Assembly: GCF_014647495.1 (NCBI RefSeq)
Contig: NZ_BMPH01000016.1
Location: forward strand, 1-64,000
DNA from: Glutamicibacter protophormiae
Lineage (GTDB): Bacteria > Actinomycetota > Actinomycetes > Actinomycetales > Micrococcaceae
DNA length: 64,000 nucleotides
Reading direction: 5' to 3'
Under the pieces are notes generated by a model that did not search any database, was not told the origin of the DNA, and saw only the letters and a program-made list of their open reading frames with translations. The translations under genes and the position numbers were made by a program. This document shows positions 34,666 through 43,433 of the stretch, piece by piece; position 1 is the stretch's first letter, and each line of letters opens with the position of its first letter.

Positions 34666-35223
34666 ATGGCATTGACTCAGTTAACGGTCGTGGATACCGC
34701 GGTCGACATCCTGCAACAGTTCGGATTGGCTGATTTGTCGATGCGCCGCCTGGCCAAGGAGCTGGATGTCCAGGTCGGCGCCTTGTACTGGCACGTGAAG
34801 AACAAGCAGGAGCTGCTGGCCCAGGTCGCCGCGAAGCTGCTGAACACCCCTGCCCTCGCGGTGCGGGCCGAGGACTTCGCCTCGCCGGGCGAGGCGGTGC
34901 TCCAATTGATGCGCAAGCTCTATCTGGCGCTGCTCCCCATCCAGGACAGTCCCGAGGTCATCGAGGTCGCCAGCGCCATGCAGGTGAAGGACCTTCAGCC
35001 GGTGCTGCTCCTGCGTTCCCTGCTGCAGCAGGCCGGGCTGGATGCCGAGCGGGCGTGCTTCGGGCAGCAGCTGCTGCTCAACCACGTGCTGGGCTCTGTC
35101 GCCTACCGCCAGAACCTCATCCAGCTGGATGTGGCTTCGGAGGAAAGCGACGGGTACGACTGGGGCCTGCAACGGGCCGTCGCCGGGCTGCTTTCCCCGG
35201 CCTGCGCCACCGCGCAGGATTAA
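34666..35223 (+). CDS. TetR-family transcriptional regulator
   Basis: Protein of 185 residues. The helix-turn-helix is ADLSMRRLAKELDVQVGALYWHVKNKQEL, read in parts as ADLSMRRLAKELDVQ and VGALYWHVKNKQELL, which is the form seen in the TetR(class D)/actinobacterial TetR_C subgroup. The C-terminal domain begins near residue 70. The start codon follows TAGACT by six bases, so the transcript is probably leaderless. The stop overlaps that of the convergent thymidine kinase. No exporter lies beside it; its target cannot be told. Confidence 0.88.
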   Translation: MALTQLTVVDTAVDILQQFGLADLSMRRLAKELDVQVGALYWHVKNKQELLAQVAAKLLNTPALAVRAEDFASPGEAVLQLMRKLYLALLPIQDSPEVIEVASAMQVKDLQPVLLLRSLLQQAGLDAERACFGQQLLLNHVLGSVAYRQNLIQLDVASEESDGYDWGLQRAVAGLLSPACATAQD

Positions 35224-35843
35224 CCGAGCGTTCCCCCGGAAAGCTCCAGATAGCACGCGGCGCACAGCGATTCGTACCAGACGTCCTCGCCGTCGATGGC
35301 CACCTGGTCCCCGTCGAACACCACATCCTGGCCCACGCGCCGGGTATTGAACATGGCCTTGCGCCCGCAGCGGCAAATGGTCTTCAGCTCTTCCAGCGAG
35401 TGAGCCAGTTCCATCAGCCGGGCCGAGCCGGGGAATGCGCGGGTGCGGAAATCCGTGCGGATGCCGTAGGCGAGCACCGGAACATCATCGAGCACCGCAA
35501 TGCGCAGCAGGTCGTCGACCTGTTCGCGGCTCAGGAACTGGGCCTCGTCCACCAGCAGACAGGCCACCGGCGGCGCGTCGATGTGCGGGACAAGCGCATC
35601 CGGGTCGTCGCCCGAGGCCTGCGCCGCGAACTGCTCGCGGACCTTGTCCGCGGGTCCCACGATCAGGTCCACCGCCCGGCTCAGCCCGAGCCGGGAAACG
35701 ATCGAGCTGTCTCCCTTGGTGTCCACCCCTGGCTTGGCCAGCAGGATCCGCTGCCCGCGCTCCTCGTAGTTGAAGGCGGCCTGCAGCAAGCTCGTCGATT
35801 TGCCCGAGTTCATTGCCCCGTATCGGAAATACAGCTTGGCCAC
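35220..35843 (-). CDS. tdk: Thymidine kinase (type II)
   Basis: Salvage enzyme of 207 residues. The opening AKLYFRYGAMNSGKSTSLLQ contains the P-loop; the Walker-B/lid region is CLLVDEAQFLSREQVDDL, followed by LAYGIRTDFRTRAFPGSARL. The C-terminal zinc-ribbon pattern is CRCGRKAMFNTR and LCAACYL. The GTG start has AAGGGG seven bases upstream and matches the length of the family. It stands alone, ending tail to tail with the TetR gene. Confidence 0.94.
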   Translation of the reverse strand: MAKLYFRYGAMNSGKSTSLLQAAFNYEERGQRILLAKPGVDTKGDSSIVSRLGLSRAVDLIVGPADKVREQFAAQASGDDPDALVPHIDAPPVACLLVDEAQFLSREQVDDLLRIAVLDDVPVLAYGIRTDFRTRAFPGSARLMELAHSLEELKTICRCGRKAMFNTRRVGQDVVFDGDQVAIDGEDVWYESLCAACYLELSGGTLG

Positions 35844-36183
35844 AGTCGCCCCTTGTCGAATTCGTCGGCCTGCCAACGGCAGGCCACCTACGATTTTAGC
35901 GCCAGGAAACGAGGCATCCATGACGCTGCATGTCGCCCTGCGAATGATTGTGACACTGCGGCGAGCAGATCCCAGCCGCTGCTTCCCTCGCGCTGGAACG
36001 TTTTTATAGCATGGAACCAGCTTCACGAGATCTGATCGCCAGAACCCCACGGGTTCCGGCAAGGCTCCGACCGATCAGGCGCCAACCCCACACAGTTGCA
36101 CGGCGGGTGGCTCGGATGACGAAGCGGCCTGCCGCGCATCCGGCGCGTCGGGCAAGGACAACAACCTGCAAAGGCGTGCACCC
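35844..36183. other. Intergenic gap, no gene
   Basis: A 340-base gap before a small plus-strand gene. Short frames run through it but none resembles a family or has a good start. I see no terminator hairpin or strong promoter; an AAAGG just before 36184 serves the next gene. Confidence 0.4.
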
Positions 36184-36480
36184 ATGAGCGACCAAACATA
36201 CCTCGGCGTAGCCGCAAGCCCGGAGACGGCCAACCCCCTGCCCCGCTTCGCCAATGACTGGATCAGCGCGTGGCTGCAATTCGATGGCGGCACCGGGCTG
36301 CTGCATATCGGCGCGGGACCGCGCGAGTGGGTCCTCGAGCCTGTCGACCCGTCGGCGCTGGGTGCCGCGGTGGTTCCGGGAACGCAAATCGAGGGCCAGT
36401 TCAATCCGGATTTGAAGATCGCGCTGATCCCCGGCTCCCATGTGGTGGCGGGCAGCTCCTTCTTCCGGCTGCGCGCGTAG
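36184..36480 (+). CDS. Small hypothetical protein
   Basis: Protein of 98 residues, not recognised. It begins MSDQTYLGVAASPETANPLP, and the body looks like a small beta-rich domain (WLQFDGGTGLLHIGAGP, then AVVPGTQIEGQFNPDLKIAL). There is no signal peptide and no membrane segment. AAAGG lies about twelve bases before the ATG. Its stop touches the convergent permease gene's end. It could be a real conserved small protein; without comparison the call rests on codon-like composition and length. Confidence 0.5.
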   Translation: MSDQTYLGVAASPETANPLPRFANDWISAWLQFDGGTGLLHIGAGPREWVLEPVDPSALGAAVVPGTQIEGQFNPDLKIALIPGSHVVAGSSFFRLRA

Positions 36481-37863
36481 TCAGCGAAGCCGAGCCGGGT
36501 GCCGGCGGGCGAAAACCAGCCGGTACAGCAGTGACATCACGACCACGAACGGCAGGCCGAAGACCAGAGTGAACTTGAATTCCTCGACGAACAGCGTGGT
36601 CAGCAGCAGTCCGCCGAGCAGTACTGCGCCGAGGATGGAGGCCGCCGGGTAACCCGGCAGCTTGAATTCCAGCGGGCTGCGCTCGCGGGCGGCCTGGCGG
36701 CGGAAGCCGACGTGGGTCAGCAGGATCATGAACCAGGTGGCCAGCGCGCCGAAGGTCGCCAGGGACATCATCAGGCCGAAGCCTCCCTCGGGGAGCACCG
36801 CCACCGCGACTGCCGCCACCCCAATGCCTCCGGCCGACATCCACACGGCGTGCACCGGGGCGCCGTTGCTGCTGGTGCGGTGCGCCAGCCTCGGGGCGTG
36901 GCCGGCATCGGCCAGCGAGTGCAGCATGCGGGTCGCGGCGTAGAGCTGGGCGTTCATCGCCGACAGCGCCGCGATGATCAGCACGAAGTTCAGCACCGAG
37001 CCGGCAAACGGGATCCCCACCTGGTCCATGACGGTGACGAAGGGTGAACCGCCGGCAACCAGTTCGCTGGTCGGCGCGATGGCCAGGATCAGCGCCATGG
37101 TCAGCACGTAGAACAGCAGCAGGCGCAGGAAGGAGACCTTGAAGGCCTTGCGCACCGCGAGCTGCGGGTTGCGCGCCTCGGCGGCGGCGATGGAGATGGC
37201 CTCGATGCCCATGTAGGAGAAGATCGCCACGATCACCGCGCTCCAAGTGCCCGACAGGCCGTTGGCGAAGAAGCCCGATTCCGCGGTGTAGTTCGCAACC
37301 CCGAAGCCGTCCGTCGGGTCATGGAACACCAGCCAGGCGGCGACGACGATGAACGCGATCACCGCGAAGACCTTGATCGCGGAGAACCAGTACTCGGTGG
37401 TTCCGAAGACCTTCACGCTGGAGAAGTTCACCACGAGCAGGGCGGCCGAGAACAGCAGCACCCACAGCACCCCGGGCACCTCGGGGAACCAGAACTGCAT
37501 GTATTCGCCGATGGCGCTGACTTCGGTGCCGACCGCGAAGATCAGCGCGGACCAGTACATGTACTTGGTCAGGTAGCCGGCGTAGCGGCCGAGGTAGCGT
37601 TCGGCGTAGACGCCGAAGGAGCCGGCCACCGGCTGCTTCACGGTCATTTCGGCGAGCGCCCCCATCACCAGCAGCGCGATCACCCCGCCCAGCACGTAGC
37701 TGAGGATCACCGAGGGGCCTGCCATCGCGATGGCGAGCTTGCTGCCGGCGAACAGCCCGGTGCCGATGGCGCTGCCCAGGGCGATCATTGCCATCTGGGC
37801 AGGGGTCAGCGATTTCTTCAGGCCGGGGCCCGGCCCCTTGGTTCCAATCGGCTGCTGCGCCAA
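36481..37863 (-). CDS. APC-family amino acid permease
   Basis: Membrane protein of 460 residues with twelve predicted helices. Family signatures are the first helix MAMIALGSAIGTGLFAGSKL, AMAGPSVILSYVLGGVIALL, AGSFGVYAERYLGRYAGYLT and FSYMGIEAISIAAAEARNPQ. The subgroup of GABA, aromatic-amino-acid and related proton symporters has the same pattern. It follows kynureninase on the same strand, about 118 bases on, so an aromatic amino acid or kynurenine-pathway compound is a reasonable guess for its substrate, not shown by sequence. Confidence 0.88.
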   Translation of the reverse strand: MAQQPIGTKGPGPGLKKSLTPAQMAMIALGSAIGTGLFAGSKLAIAMAGPSVILSYVLGGVIALLVMGALAEMTVKQPVAGSFGVYAERYLGRYAGYLTKYMYWSALIFAVGTEVSAIGEYMQFWFPEVPGVLWVLLFSAALLVVNFSSVKVFGTTEYWFSAIKVFAVIAFIVVAAWLVFHDPTDGFGVANYTAESGFFANGLSGTWSAVIVAIFSYMGIEAISIAAAEARNPQLAVRKAFKVSFLRLLLFYVLTMALILAIAPTSELVAGGSPFVTVMDQVGIPFAGSVLNFVLIIAALSAMNAQLYAATRMLHSLADAGHAPRLAHRTSSNGAPVHAVWMSAGGIGVAAVAVAVLPEGGFGLMMSLATFGALATWFMILLTHVGFRRQAARERSPLEFKLPGYPAASILGAVLLGGLLLTTLFVEEFKFTLVFGLPFVVVMSLLYRLVFARRHPARLR

Positions 37864-37939
37864 CGATGCTCCCTGCTGTATACGTCTGCGGCGCGCGGAT
37901 AGCTGTGCGCCGCGTCTAAGCGTACTCGGGGGCCTTGGC

Positions 37940-37969
37940 CCCGGATCTTCGCCGAAGATCCGGGCTTTT
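37940..37969 (+). terminator. Strong hairpin with T-tract on plus strand
   Basis: CCCGGATCTTC pairs with GAAGATCCGGG around GCC, followed on the plus strand by CTTTT. Both neighbouring genes are on the minus strand, so the T-tract faces away from them. It may still attenuate readthrough between kynureninase and the permease. Confidence 0.6.
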
Positions 37970-37980
37970 GCGGATAGCGC

Positions 37981-39261
37981 CTAGGTCACGGCGTTTCGCA
38001 CGGCGTATTCTTCACGCTGCCAGTCGCCGGTGTGCAGAATCTCACGCAGGATCTCGACCGCGTCCCAGATATCGGTGCGCGAGAGGTACAGCGGGGTGAT
38101 GCCGAAACGCAGGACCTCCGGCTCGCGGTAGTCGCCGATGACGCCGCGGGCGATCAGCGCCGCCATGATCTCGTAGCCGTGCTCGTGGCGGAAGCTGACG
38201 TGGCTGCCGCGCTGGGCGTGCTCGCGCGGGGTGACCAGTTCCAGGCCGTGGTCGGCGCAGCGGGTCTCGACCAGCTCGATGAACAGGTCGGTGAGTTCCA
38301 GCGAGGCGGCGCGCACCGCGTCCATGTCCGCTTCCAGGGCGATATCCAGGCCGACCTCGATCATGGCCAGCGAGGTTACCGGCTGGGTGCCGCACATGAA
38401 GCGGCGCACGTCGTTGGCCGGGGTGTAGTGCTCGGCCATTTGGAACGGCGCGTTGTGGGACCACCAGCCGGACAGCGGCTGCCAGAAACGGTCGTGGTGG
38501 CGGGCGTTGACCCAGATGAAGGCCGGGGAGCCGGGGCCGCCGTTGAGGTACTTGTAGGTGCAGCCCACCGCGTAGTCGGCATCCGCGCCGTTCAGGTCCA
38601 CCGGGACCGCCCCGGCGGCATGGGCCAGGTCCCAGACCACCAGCGCGCCGGCCTGGTGCGCGGCGGCGGTGATCTCCTTCATGTCCCACATGGAGCCGGT
38701 CCGGTAGTTGACATGCGACAGCGCCAGCACGGCAGTGTCTTCGCCCAGGGCCGCGCGCAACGATGCCTCGTCGTCGATGAGCTTGATCTCGTAGGGTACG
38801 CCGGTTTCCTGGGACAGCGAGTTGACCAGGTCTGCCAGCCCCTCGGCAATGTAGATGTCGGTCGGGAAGTTGTCTCGCTCGGTGATGATGACCCGGCGCT
38901 GCGGGGCGTCGGCCTTCTGGGTGCGCAGCGCGGAAGCTAGCGCCTTGAACAGGTTCAGGCTGGTGGTGTCCGTGATCGCGGTTTCGCGGGGGTTCGCGCC
39001 CAGCAGGCGGCCCAGCTTGTCGCCCAGGGTCAGCGGAAGCTCGAACCAGCCGGCCTCGTTCCAGGAACGGATCAGGCCCTGGCCCCACTCGGCGGTGACA
39101 ACCTGGGCGGCGCGTTCGGCCGCCCCGTGGGGCAGCGCACCGAGCGAGTTGCCGTCGAGGTAGATGACCGATTCGGGCAGCGAGAAGCGGCCCTTGAACC
39201 GGTGCAGCGGGTCTTGTGCATCGAGCTGTGCCAATTCCTCGCGGGTGTGTACCGATTGCAC
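37981..39261 (-). CDS. kynU: Kynureninase
   Basis: PLP enzyme of 426 residues that cleaves kynurenine to anthranilate and alanine. Seen are [68 protein letters not shown] and the PLP-lysine stretch [19 protein letters not shown], with substrate-site [11 protein letters not shown]. The start is a GTG with GGAAGGG nine bases upstream, giving the normal family length; a longer open frame lacks a site. Divergent from an Lrp-type regulator and upstream of an APC permease, it looks like a tryptophan/kynurenine catabolic module without the dioxygenase and formamidase genes. Confidence 0.94.
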   Translation of the reverse strand: MQSVHTREELAQLDAQDPLHRFKGRFSLPESVIYLDGNSLGALPHGAAERAAQVVTAEWGQGLIRSWNEAGWFELPLTLGDKLGRLLGANPRETAITDTTSLNLFKALASALRTQKADAPQRRVIITERDNFPTDIYIAEGLADLVNSLSQETGVPYEIKLIDDEASLRAALGEDTAVLALSHVNYRTGSMWDMKEITAAAHQAGALVVWDLAHAAGAVPVDLNGADADYAVGCTYKYLNGGPGSPAFIWVNARHHDRFWQPLSGWWSHNAPFQMAEHYTPANDVRRFMCGTQPVTSLAMIEVGLDIALEADMDAVRAASLELTDLFIELVETRCADHGLELVTPREHAQRGSHVSFRHEHGYEIMAALIARGVIGDYREPEVLRFGITPLYLSRTDIWDAVEILREILHTGDWQREEYAVRNAVT

Positions 39262-39319
39262 GCTGTGAATCCCTTCCTGAATGCCATGGATGTCCCTCCA
39301 TCGTAGAATCAGAAGCAGG

Positions 39320-39343
39320 AAAATTTCTTGGGTTCCGAATTTT
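39320..39343. promoter_or_regulatory. Candidate Lrp-type site between kynU and its regulator
   Basis: An AT-rich inverted repeat, AAAATT at 39320-39325 and AATTTT at 39338-39343, in the 106-base divergent gap. Lrp proteins favour such sites, but the match is weak. Confidence 0.3.
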
Positions 39344-39367
39344 TGCAAATAATGAGGAGGAAGATCC

Positions 39368-39853
39368 GTGCCGGATTCAATGTGGGCGGTTTCAGGGGCG
39401 GATGCGGCGAATTCCGTTCAGGTCGACGAGGTGGATCTGGCAATCCTCGGCGAACTGGGTCGGGATGCCCGCCTGGCCAACAACGTGCTGGCCCAGCGGG
39501 TGGGACTGGCCCCGTCGACCTGCCTGGGTCGCGTCAAGACGCTGCGCACCCGCGGGGTGATTGAAGGCTACGAGGCCAAGATCAACGAAAAGCTGCTCGG
39601 CGTCACGGTCAACGCGATGATATCCGTGATCGTCGCCCCGCAGGCCAGGGACCGGATGCTCCCGGCGGCCAAGGCGCTGGCGGCCATGCCTCAGGTCCGC
39701 GACGTCTTCGTACTCGGCGGCACCCCGGACCTTCTCATCCGGGTCGCCACCCGGTCCATCGACGAGCTGCGCGGCTTTGTCGCAAGCCACCTGGGATCGA
39801 ACCGGGCGTTTTCCTCCACGCAGACGAATATCATCTTCGAACACCTGCGCTAG
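39368..39853 (+). CDS. Lrp/AsnC-family transcriptional regulator
   Basis: Protein of 161 residues. The helix-turn-helix is [20 protein letters not shown] with [20 protein letters not shown], and the C-terminal RAM ligand domain contains [20 protein letters not shown]. The start is GTG with GAGGAGGAA upstream. The first 18 residues precede the normal domain and look like a short extension. It is divergent from kynureninase; homologous pairs (kynR-kynU) use kynurenine as inducer, so the same is inferred here. Confidence 0.9.
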   Translation: MPDSMWAVSGADAANSVQVDEVDLAILGELGRDARLANNVLAQRVGLAPSTCLGRVKTLRTRGVIEGYEAKINEKLLGVTVNAMISVIVAPQARDRMLPAAKALAAMPQVRDVFVLGGTPDLLIRVATRSIDELRGFVASHLGSNRAFSSTQTNIIFEHLR

Positions 39854-40055
39854 CCTGCGCGCAGGTGGGCATCGGGTGAACATCTGCTTAACTCCGGGGG
39901 CCGCAGCAGCGGGCCGCCTGAGTGCCGCAAGGAACCTAAAGACCTTGATGACCTGATGCTTTTTACTCCCGATGGCGGTATCATGAGCCTTGCTTCCATT
40001 GGCAAGCGCACGACACGATGAGCCGTCTTCTCATGTTCGTCTCATCTGACTTGGC

Positions 40056-40067
40056 GAGAATGAGGAC
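40056..40067 (+). promoter_or_regulatory. Leaderless -10 element for acidic-tail membrane protein
   Basis: GAGAAT at 40056-40061 ends six bases before the ATG at 40068. It departs from TANNNT at the first base but keeps the spacing and the absence of a strong ribosome-binding site. Confidence 0.4.
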
Positions 40068-40463
40068 ATGGGAAAACGCACAGCGCTTCGGGTGATCGGC
40101 CTAGTCGCGGCCCTGTCCGTCATCGGAGTGGGCATCGCGGCCCTGGCCCAGCTGCTCTCCGGGCCGTCGCAGAGGGATCTTGGCCCGGGCATCGTCGTCC
40201 ACCAGTCAGAGGCGCCCGGCGCGGGCACCGGTTTCCCCGAGCCCACCGGTACGCCGGCCGACCCGTCGGCCACGCCGACGCAGAGCAAGGATCCCAAGGC
40301 CTCGGCCAGCGCGTCGCCCACCCGGAGCCCCTCGGCCTCCACCACGCCGAAGCCGTCGAAGACCAGCTCCCCCAAGCCCACCCAGGGCCCGGTCAAGCCG
40401 CTTCCGCCCAAGGCGCCGTCCAACGACGATGACGACGACGGGGACGATGATGACGACGACTAG
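40068..40463 (+). CDS. Membrane-anchored protein with poly-aspartate tail
   Basis: Protein of 131 residues, not of a recognised family. One N-terminal hydrophobic segment (VIGLVAALSVIGVGIAALAQ) is followed by a long Pro/Ser/Thr/Lys-rich stretch, about residues 48-115, and an end made almost only of Asp (NDDDDDGDDDDDD). The tail would lie outside the membrane and could bind divalent cations. The last 17 bases overlap the start of the histidine kinase gene, so the two are coupled. A sensor accessory role is inferred from that overlap alone. Confidence 0.7.
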   Translation: MGKRTALRVIGLVAALSVIGVGIAALAQLLSGPSQRDLGPGIVVHQSEAPGAGTGFPEPTGTPADPSATPTQSKDPKASASASPTRSPSASTTPKPSKTSSPKPTQGPVKPLPPKAPSNDDDDDGDDDDDD

Positions 40464-41907
40464 CGGGCCGCCGCGCCGCCGGGTCTCCATCCGCGCCCGC
40501 GTGCTCGCTTCAATGATCCTGCTGGTCGGCTTCGCCCTGGCGGCCTCCGGCGCGGCCATCTACGTTTACGAACGCCATGAGCTCAACGCCCGCCTTGATG
40601 ATTCGCTGACCCGCACCGTGGAGGAATTCCGGATGCTGGCGGAAACCGGCATCGACCCGCAGACCGGCAACGGCTTCATGCATGCGGAGGATTTGCTCTA
40701 CACCGCAATGCAGCGCACGCTGCCCGCCCGCTACCAGGGCATGGTGGGCCTGAGCGCGGACCAGCTGCAGTGGACGGCGCCCGCCACCGTCGAAATGCGG
40801 CTGGAGGAGGATCCCGCGTTCCTCGACTGGGCCAAGACCAGCGCCGCGGACCAGCACGTGCGCATCGAGAACTTCGAGACCGAGCTGAGCGAATACCGCG
40901 CCATCGTGGTCCCAATCCAGCTCTCCTCCGACCCGAAGCCTGCGCGCCTCGTGCTGGCCTATGACTACACGGCCGAGGTCAACCGCATCGACAAGCAGTT
41001 CATGGTGTTCTTCGGCGTGGGTCTGGTGGTGATGCTGCTGGCCGGCGGCGCCGCCTACCTGATCGTCGGGCGCATGCTCGAACCCATCCGCCGGCTGCGC
41101 GACACCGCCCGCCAGATTTCCGAATCCGACCTGTCCTCGCGCATCGAGGTCACCGGCGACGACGAGTTCGCCGAGCTGACGGACACCATCAATGCCATGC
41201 TGGACCGGCTTCAGGACGCGCTGAACTCCCAGCGCCAGCTGCTCGACGACGTGGGCCACGAGCTGCGCACCCCGGTGACCATCATCCGCGGGCACCTGGA
41301 ACTCATGGATGACCGGGATTCGGAGGACGTCGCCCAGACCAAGGACATTGCGCTGGACGAGCTCAAACGCATGTCCCTGCTGATCAACGACCTGATGACC
41401 CTGGCCGGGGCCAACCGTTCGGACTTCCTGGCCAGCAAGCCGACCAGCGTGGGCACGCTGCTGGACGAGATCCTGGACAAGGCGCGGGCGCTGGGGCACC
41501 GCGACTGGCGCATCGGCAACCGCGAGGAAGTCAACGTCACCCTGGATCCGGCCCGCATCACCCAGGCCATGCTGCAGCTGGCGGCCAATGCCGTGAAGTT
41601 CTCCGACGAGGGCTCGCGCATCGATTTGGGTTCGGCCCTGCTCGAAGAACAGGACAAGGAGCCGGTGCTGCGCCTTTGGGTGCATGACGCGGGGGCGGGG
41701 ATCGTCCAGGAAGACCTTGAACGGATCTTCGAACGCTTCGGCCGCGGCCAGAACAGCGACCGGGCCAAGGGCTCCGGGCTGGGCCTGAACATCGTCTCGG
41801 CCATCGCCGATTCCCACGGCGGATCCGTCTGGGTGGACTCGGTGCCCGGCAGCGGTTCCACCTTCTACATCGACATCCCACTGGCCGAAGGAGCCCGCAG
41901 CGCATGA
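40447..41907 (+). CDS. Two-component sensor histidine kinase
   Basis: Membrane kinase of 486 residues: first membrane helix about residues 18-38, an extracytoplasmic sensor of about 145 residues, second helix about 195-215, HAMP (RMLEPIRRLRDTARQI...), the phospho-acceptor His271 in DDVGHELRTPVTIIRGH, and a HATPase domain with N-box QLAANAVKFSDEG, G1 DAGAGI and G2 KGSGLGLNIV. The start lies inside the poly-Asp codons of the preceding gene; an adjacent second ATG is equivalent. The response regulator overlaps its end by four bases. Signal unknown; cations or envelope state are possible from the acidic neighbour. Confidence 0.93.
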   Translation: MMTTTSGPPRRRVSIRARVLASMILLVGFALAASGAAIYVYERHELNARLDDSLTRTVEEFRMLAETGIDPQTGNGFMHAEDLLYTAMQRTLPARYQGMVGLSADQLQWTAPATVEMRLEEDPAFLDWAKTSAADQHVRIENFETELSEYRAIVVPIQLSSDPKPARLVLAYDYTAEVNRIDKQFMVFFGVGLVVMLLAGGAAYLIVGRMLEPIRRLRDTARQISESDLSSRIEVTGDDEFAELTDTINAMLDRLQDALNSQRQLLDDVGHELRTPVTIIRGHLELMDDRDSEDVAQTKDIALDELKRMSLLINDLMTLAGANRSDFLASKPTSVGTLLDEILDKARALGHRDWRIGNREEVNVTLDPARITQAMLQLAANAVKFSDEGSRIDLGSALLEEQDKEPVLRLWVHDAGAGIVQEDLERIFERFGRGQNSDRAKGSGLGLNIVSAIADSHGGSVWVDSVPGSGSTFYIDIPLAEGARSA

Positions 41908-42572
41908 GCCTCATCCTGATCATCGAAGACGAACCACGGATCAGTTCCTTCATTGCCAAGGGGCTGAAGGCCGCCGGATTCCTCCCCACGGTCTGCGCCA
42001 CCGCGCGCGAGGGCTATGCCCAGGCCCGGTCCGGGAGCTTCGAGCTGATCATCCTGGATCTGGGACTGCCGGACGAGGACGGGTTCAGCCTGCTGCGCCG
42101 GATGCGCGAATCGCACATCGACGCCCCGGTGATCATCCTGACCGCCCGCAACAGCGTGGACGACACCGTGGCCGGGCCGCAGAACGGCGCGGACGACTAC
42201 ATGGCCAAGCCCTTCCACTTCGACGAATTGCTGGCCCGGGTGCGCCTGCGGCTGCGCGCCGAGGACTCGCCCTCCGAGACCTCGGTGCTCTCGCATGGAA
42301 GCTTGGAAATGGATCTGCTGCGCCGCCTGGTTACGGTCGACGGCATCGAGGTGGACCTGTCCGCCCGGGAGTTCTCGCTGGCCGAGGCCTTCCTGCGCAA
42401 CCCCGGGCTGGTGCTCAGCCGCGAGCAGCTGCTCTCCAGGGTCTGGGGCTATGACTTCGACCCGGGTTCCAACGTGGTGGACGTGTACGTGCGCTACCTG
42501 CGCAACAAGCTGGGCATCGAACGTTTTGAAACGGTGCGCGGCGTCGGCTACCGGCTGGCCCGCGAGTCGTAG
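41904..42572 (+). CDS. OmpR/PhoB-family response regulator
   Basis: Regulator of 222 residues. The receiver has Asp52 as phosphorylation site in IILDLGLPDEDG, with acidic pocket IIEDE near the N-terminus and the conserved Lys in YMAKPFHFDEL. The C-terminal winged helix shows LSAREFSLAEAFLRNPGLVL, SREQLLSRVWGY and VDVYVRYLRNKLG. Its ATG overlaps the kinase stop. It is convergent with the VTC-domain gene, 12 bases apart, so that operon may be a regulatory target, although no site was found. Confidence 0.94.
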   Translation: MSLILIIEDEPRISSFIAKGLKAAGFLPTVCATAREGYAQARSGSFELIILDLGLPDEDGFSLLRRMRESHIDAPVIILTARNSVDDTVAGPQNGADDYMAKPFHFDELLARVRLRLRAEDSPSETSVLSHGSLEMDLLRRLVTVDGIEVDLSAREFSLAEAFLRNPGLVLSREQLLSRVWGYDFDPGSNVVDVYVRYLRNKLGIERFETVRGVGYRLARES

Positions 42573-42584
42573 AAGCCGGCCGCG

Positions 42585-43433
42585 CTAGCGGCGGCCTTCC
42601 GGGGGTCGGCGGCCCGGGGTTGCACTGCGGGTCCGCGGACCGCTGGCATGCCGAAACGAGCCGAAGCGCTGCTCCAGCAGCCGGCTCCACTTGTTGGCGG
42701 GAAGCTGCGGATTGAGCAGCGCGACGCCGATGCAGTACTTGCTCATGCTCACCGGACGGAGGCCCAGCGCCGCCAGGGCCTGGTCGCTGGATCCGCGCCC
42801 GTTGGCGGATTTGGTTTCCACCACCACCAGGTCCGGCCCCTGCACCTGCTGCCGGCCGTCGGCGTATTCCAGCTCAACGTCGCAGGTGACCCGTTCCCCA
42901 TCCAGCGGGTTCACGAAGGTGCCGCGGATGTAGGAGCTGTCCAGCACCGGCAGCAATTCGGGCACGTCTTCGCCGTATTCCCTGGCCACCACCGCTTCAA
43001 GGAATTCCAGCGAGCGATCGGTCAGCCGCCCGGCGTCGTCGAGTTCCTGTTCGATGCGGTGCTTCACGGTGGCGCCGCGCAGGCCCTTGGTCTTGATCTC
43101 GAACATCGCCAGCCCGGTGTCGGCATAGGTGCGGCTGCGCACCTTGTAGCGGCGCCGGCGGCCCTGGCGGTGGGCGCGGTACTGGGCGAAATCCCGGGTG
43201 TCGAAGTAGACCGATTCGTAGCGGAAGGTGCGCAGCCCGTCGATCTCCATGATCCTGAAGTCCTCCCCCAAGCGCCGCGCCAGTGCCGTGAATTCCGCCG
43301 GGGTGAGCAGGAACTTGCGGTCCACTCGGGTTTGCAAAGCGGCCTGCTCGACGACCTGCTCCAGGCCGATCGATGCACGATGGGCCACCGCTTCTTCCAG
43401 CGCGGCCCGGGCGCTGCCTGCGAGCGCTTGCAT
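42585..43433 (-). CDS. VTC-domain polyphosphate polymerase-like protein
   Basis: Protein of 282 residues with the tunnel-shaped VTC domain known from yeast Vtc4. Conserved basic and acidic strands are visible: TRVDRKFLLTPAEF, FRYESVYFDTRDFAQYRAHR, RRRRYKVRSRTYADTG, MFEIKTKGLRGATVKHR and the late VVETKSANGRG. In yeast the domain makes polyphosphate from ATP; bacterial members are mostly uncharacterised. Its ATG shares one base with the stop of the DUF4956 gene (TGATG). A 30-residue basic tail follows the domain. Activity is inference. Confidence 0.85.
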   Translation of the reverse strand: MQALAGSARAALEEAVAHRASIGLEQVVEQAALQTRVDRKFLLTPAEFTALARRLGEDFRIMEIDGLRTFRYESVYFDTRDFAQYRAHRQGRRRRYKVRSRTYADTGLAMFEIKTKGLRGATVKHRIEQELDDAGRLTDRSLEFLEAVVAREYGEDVPELLPVLDSSYIRGTFVNPLDGERVTCDVELEYADGRQQVQGPDLVVVETKSANGRGSSDQALAALGLRPVSMSKYCIGVALLNPQLPANKWSRLLEQRFGSFRHASGPRTRSATPGRRPPEGRR

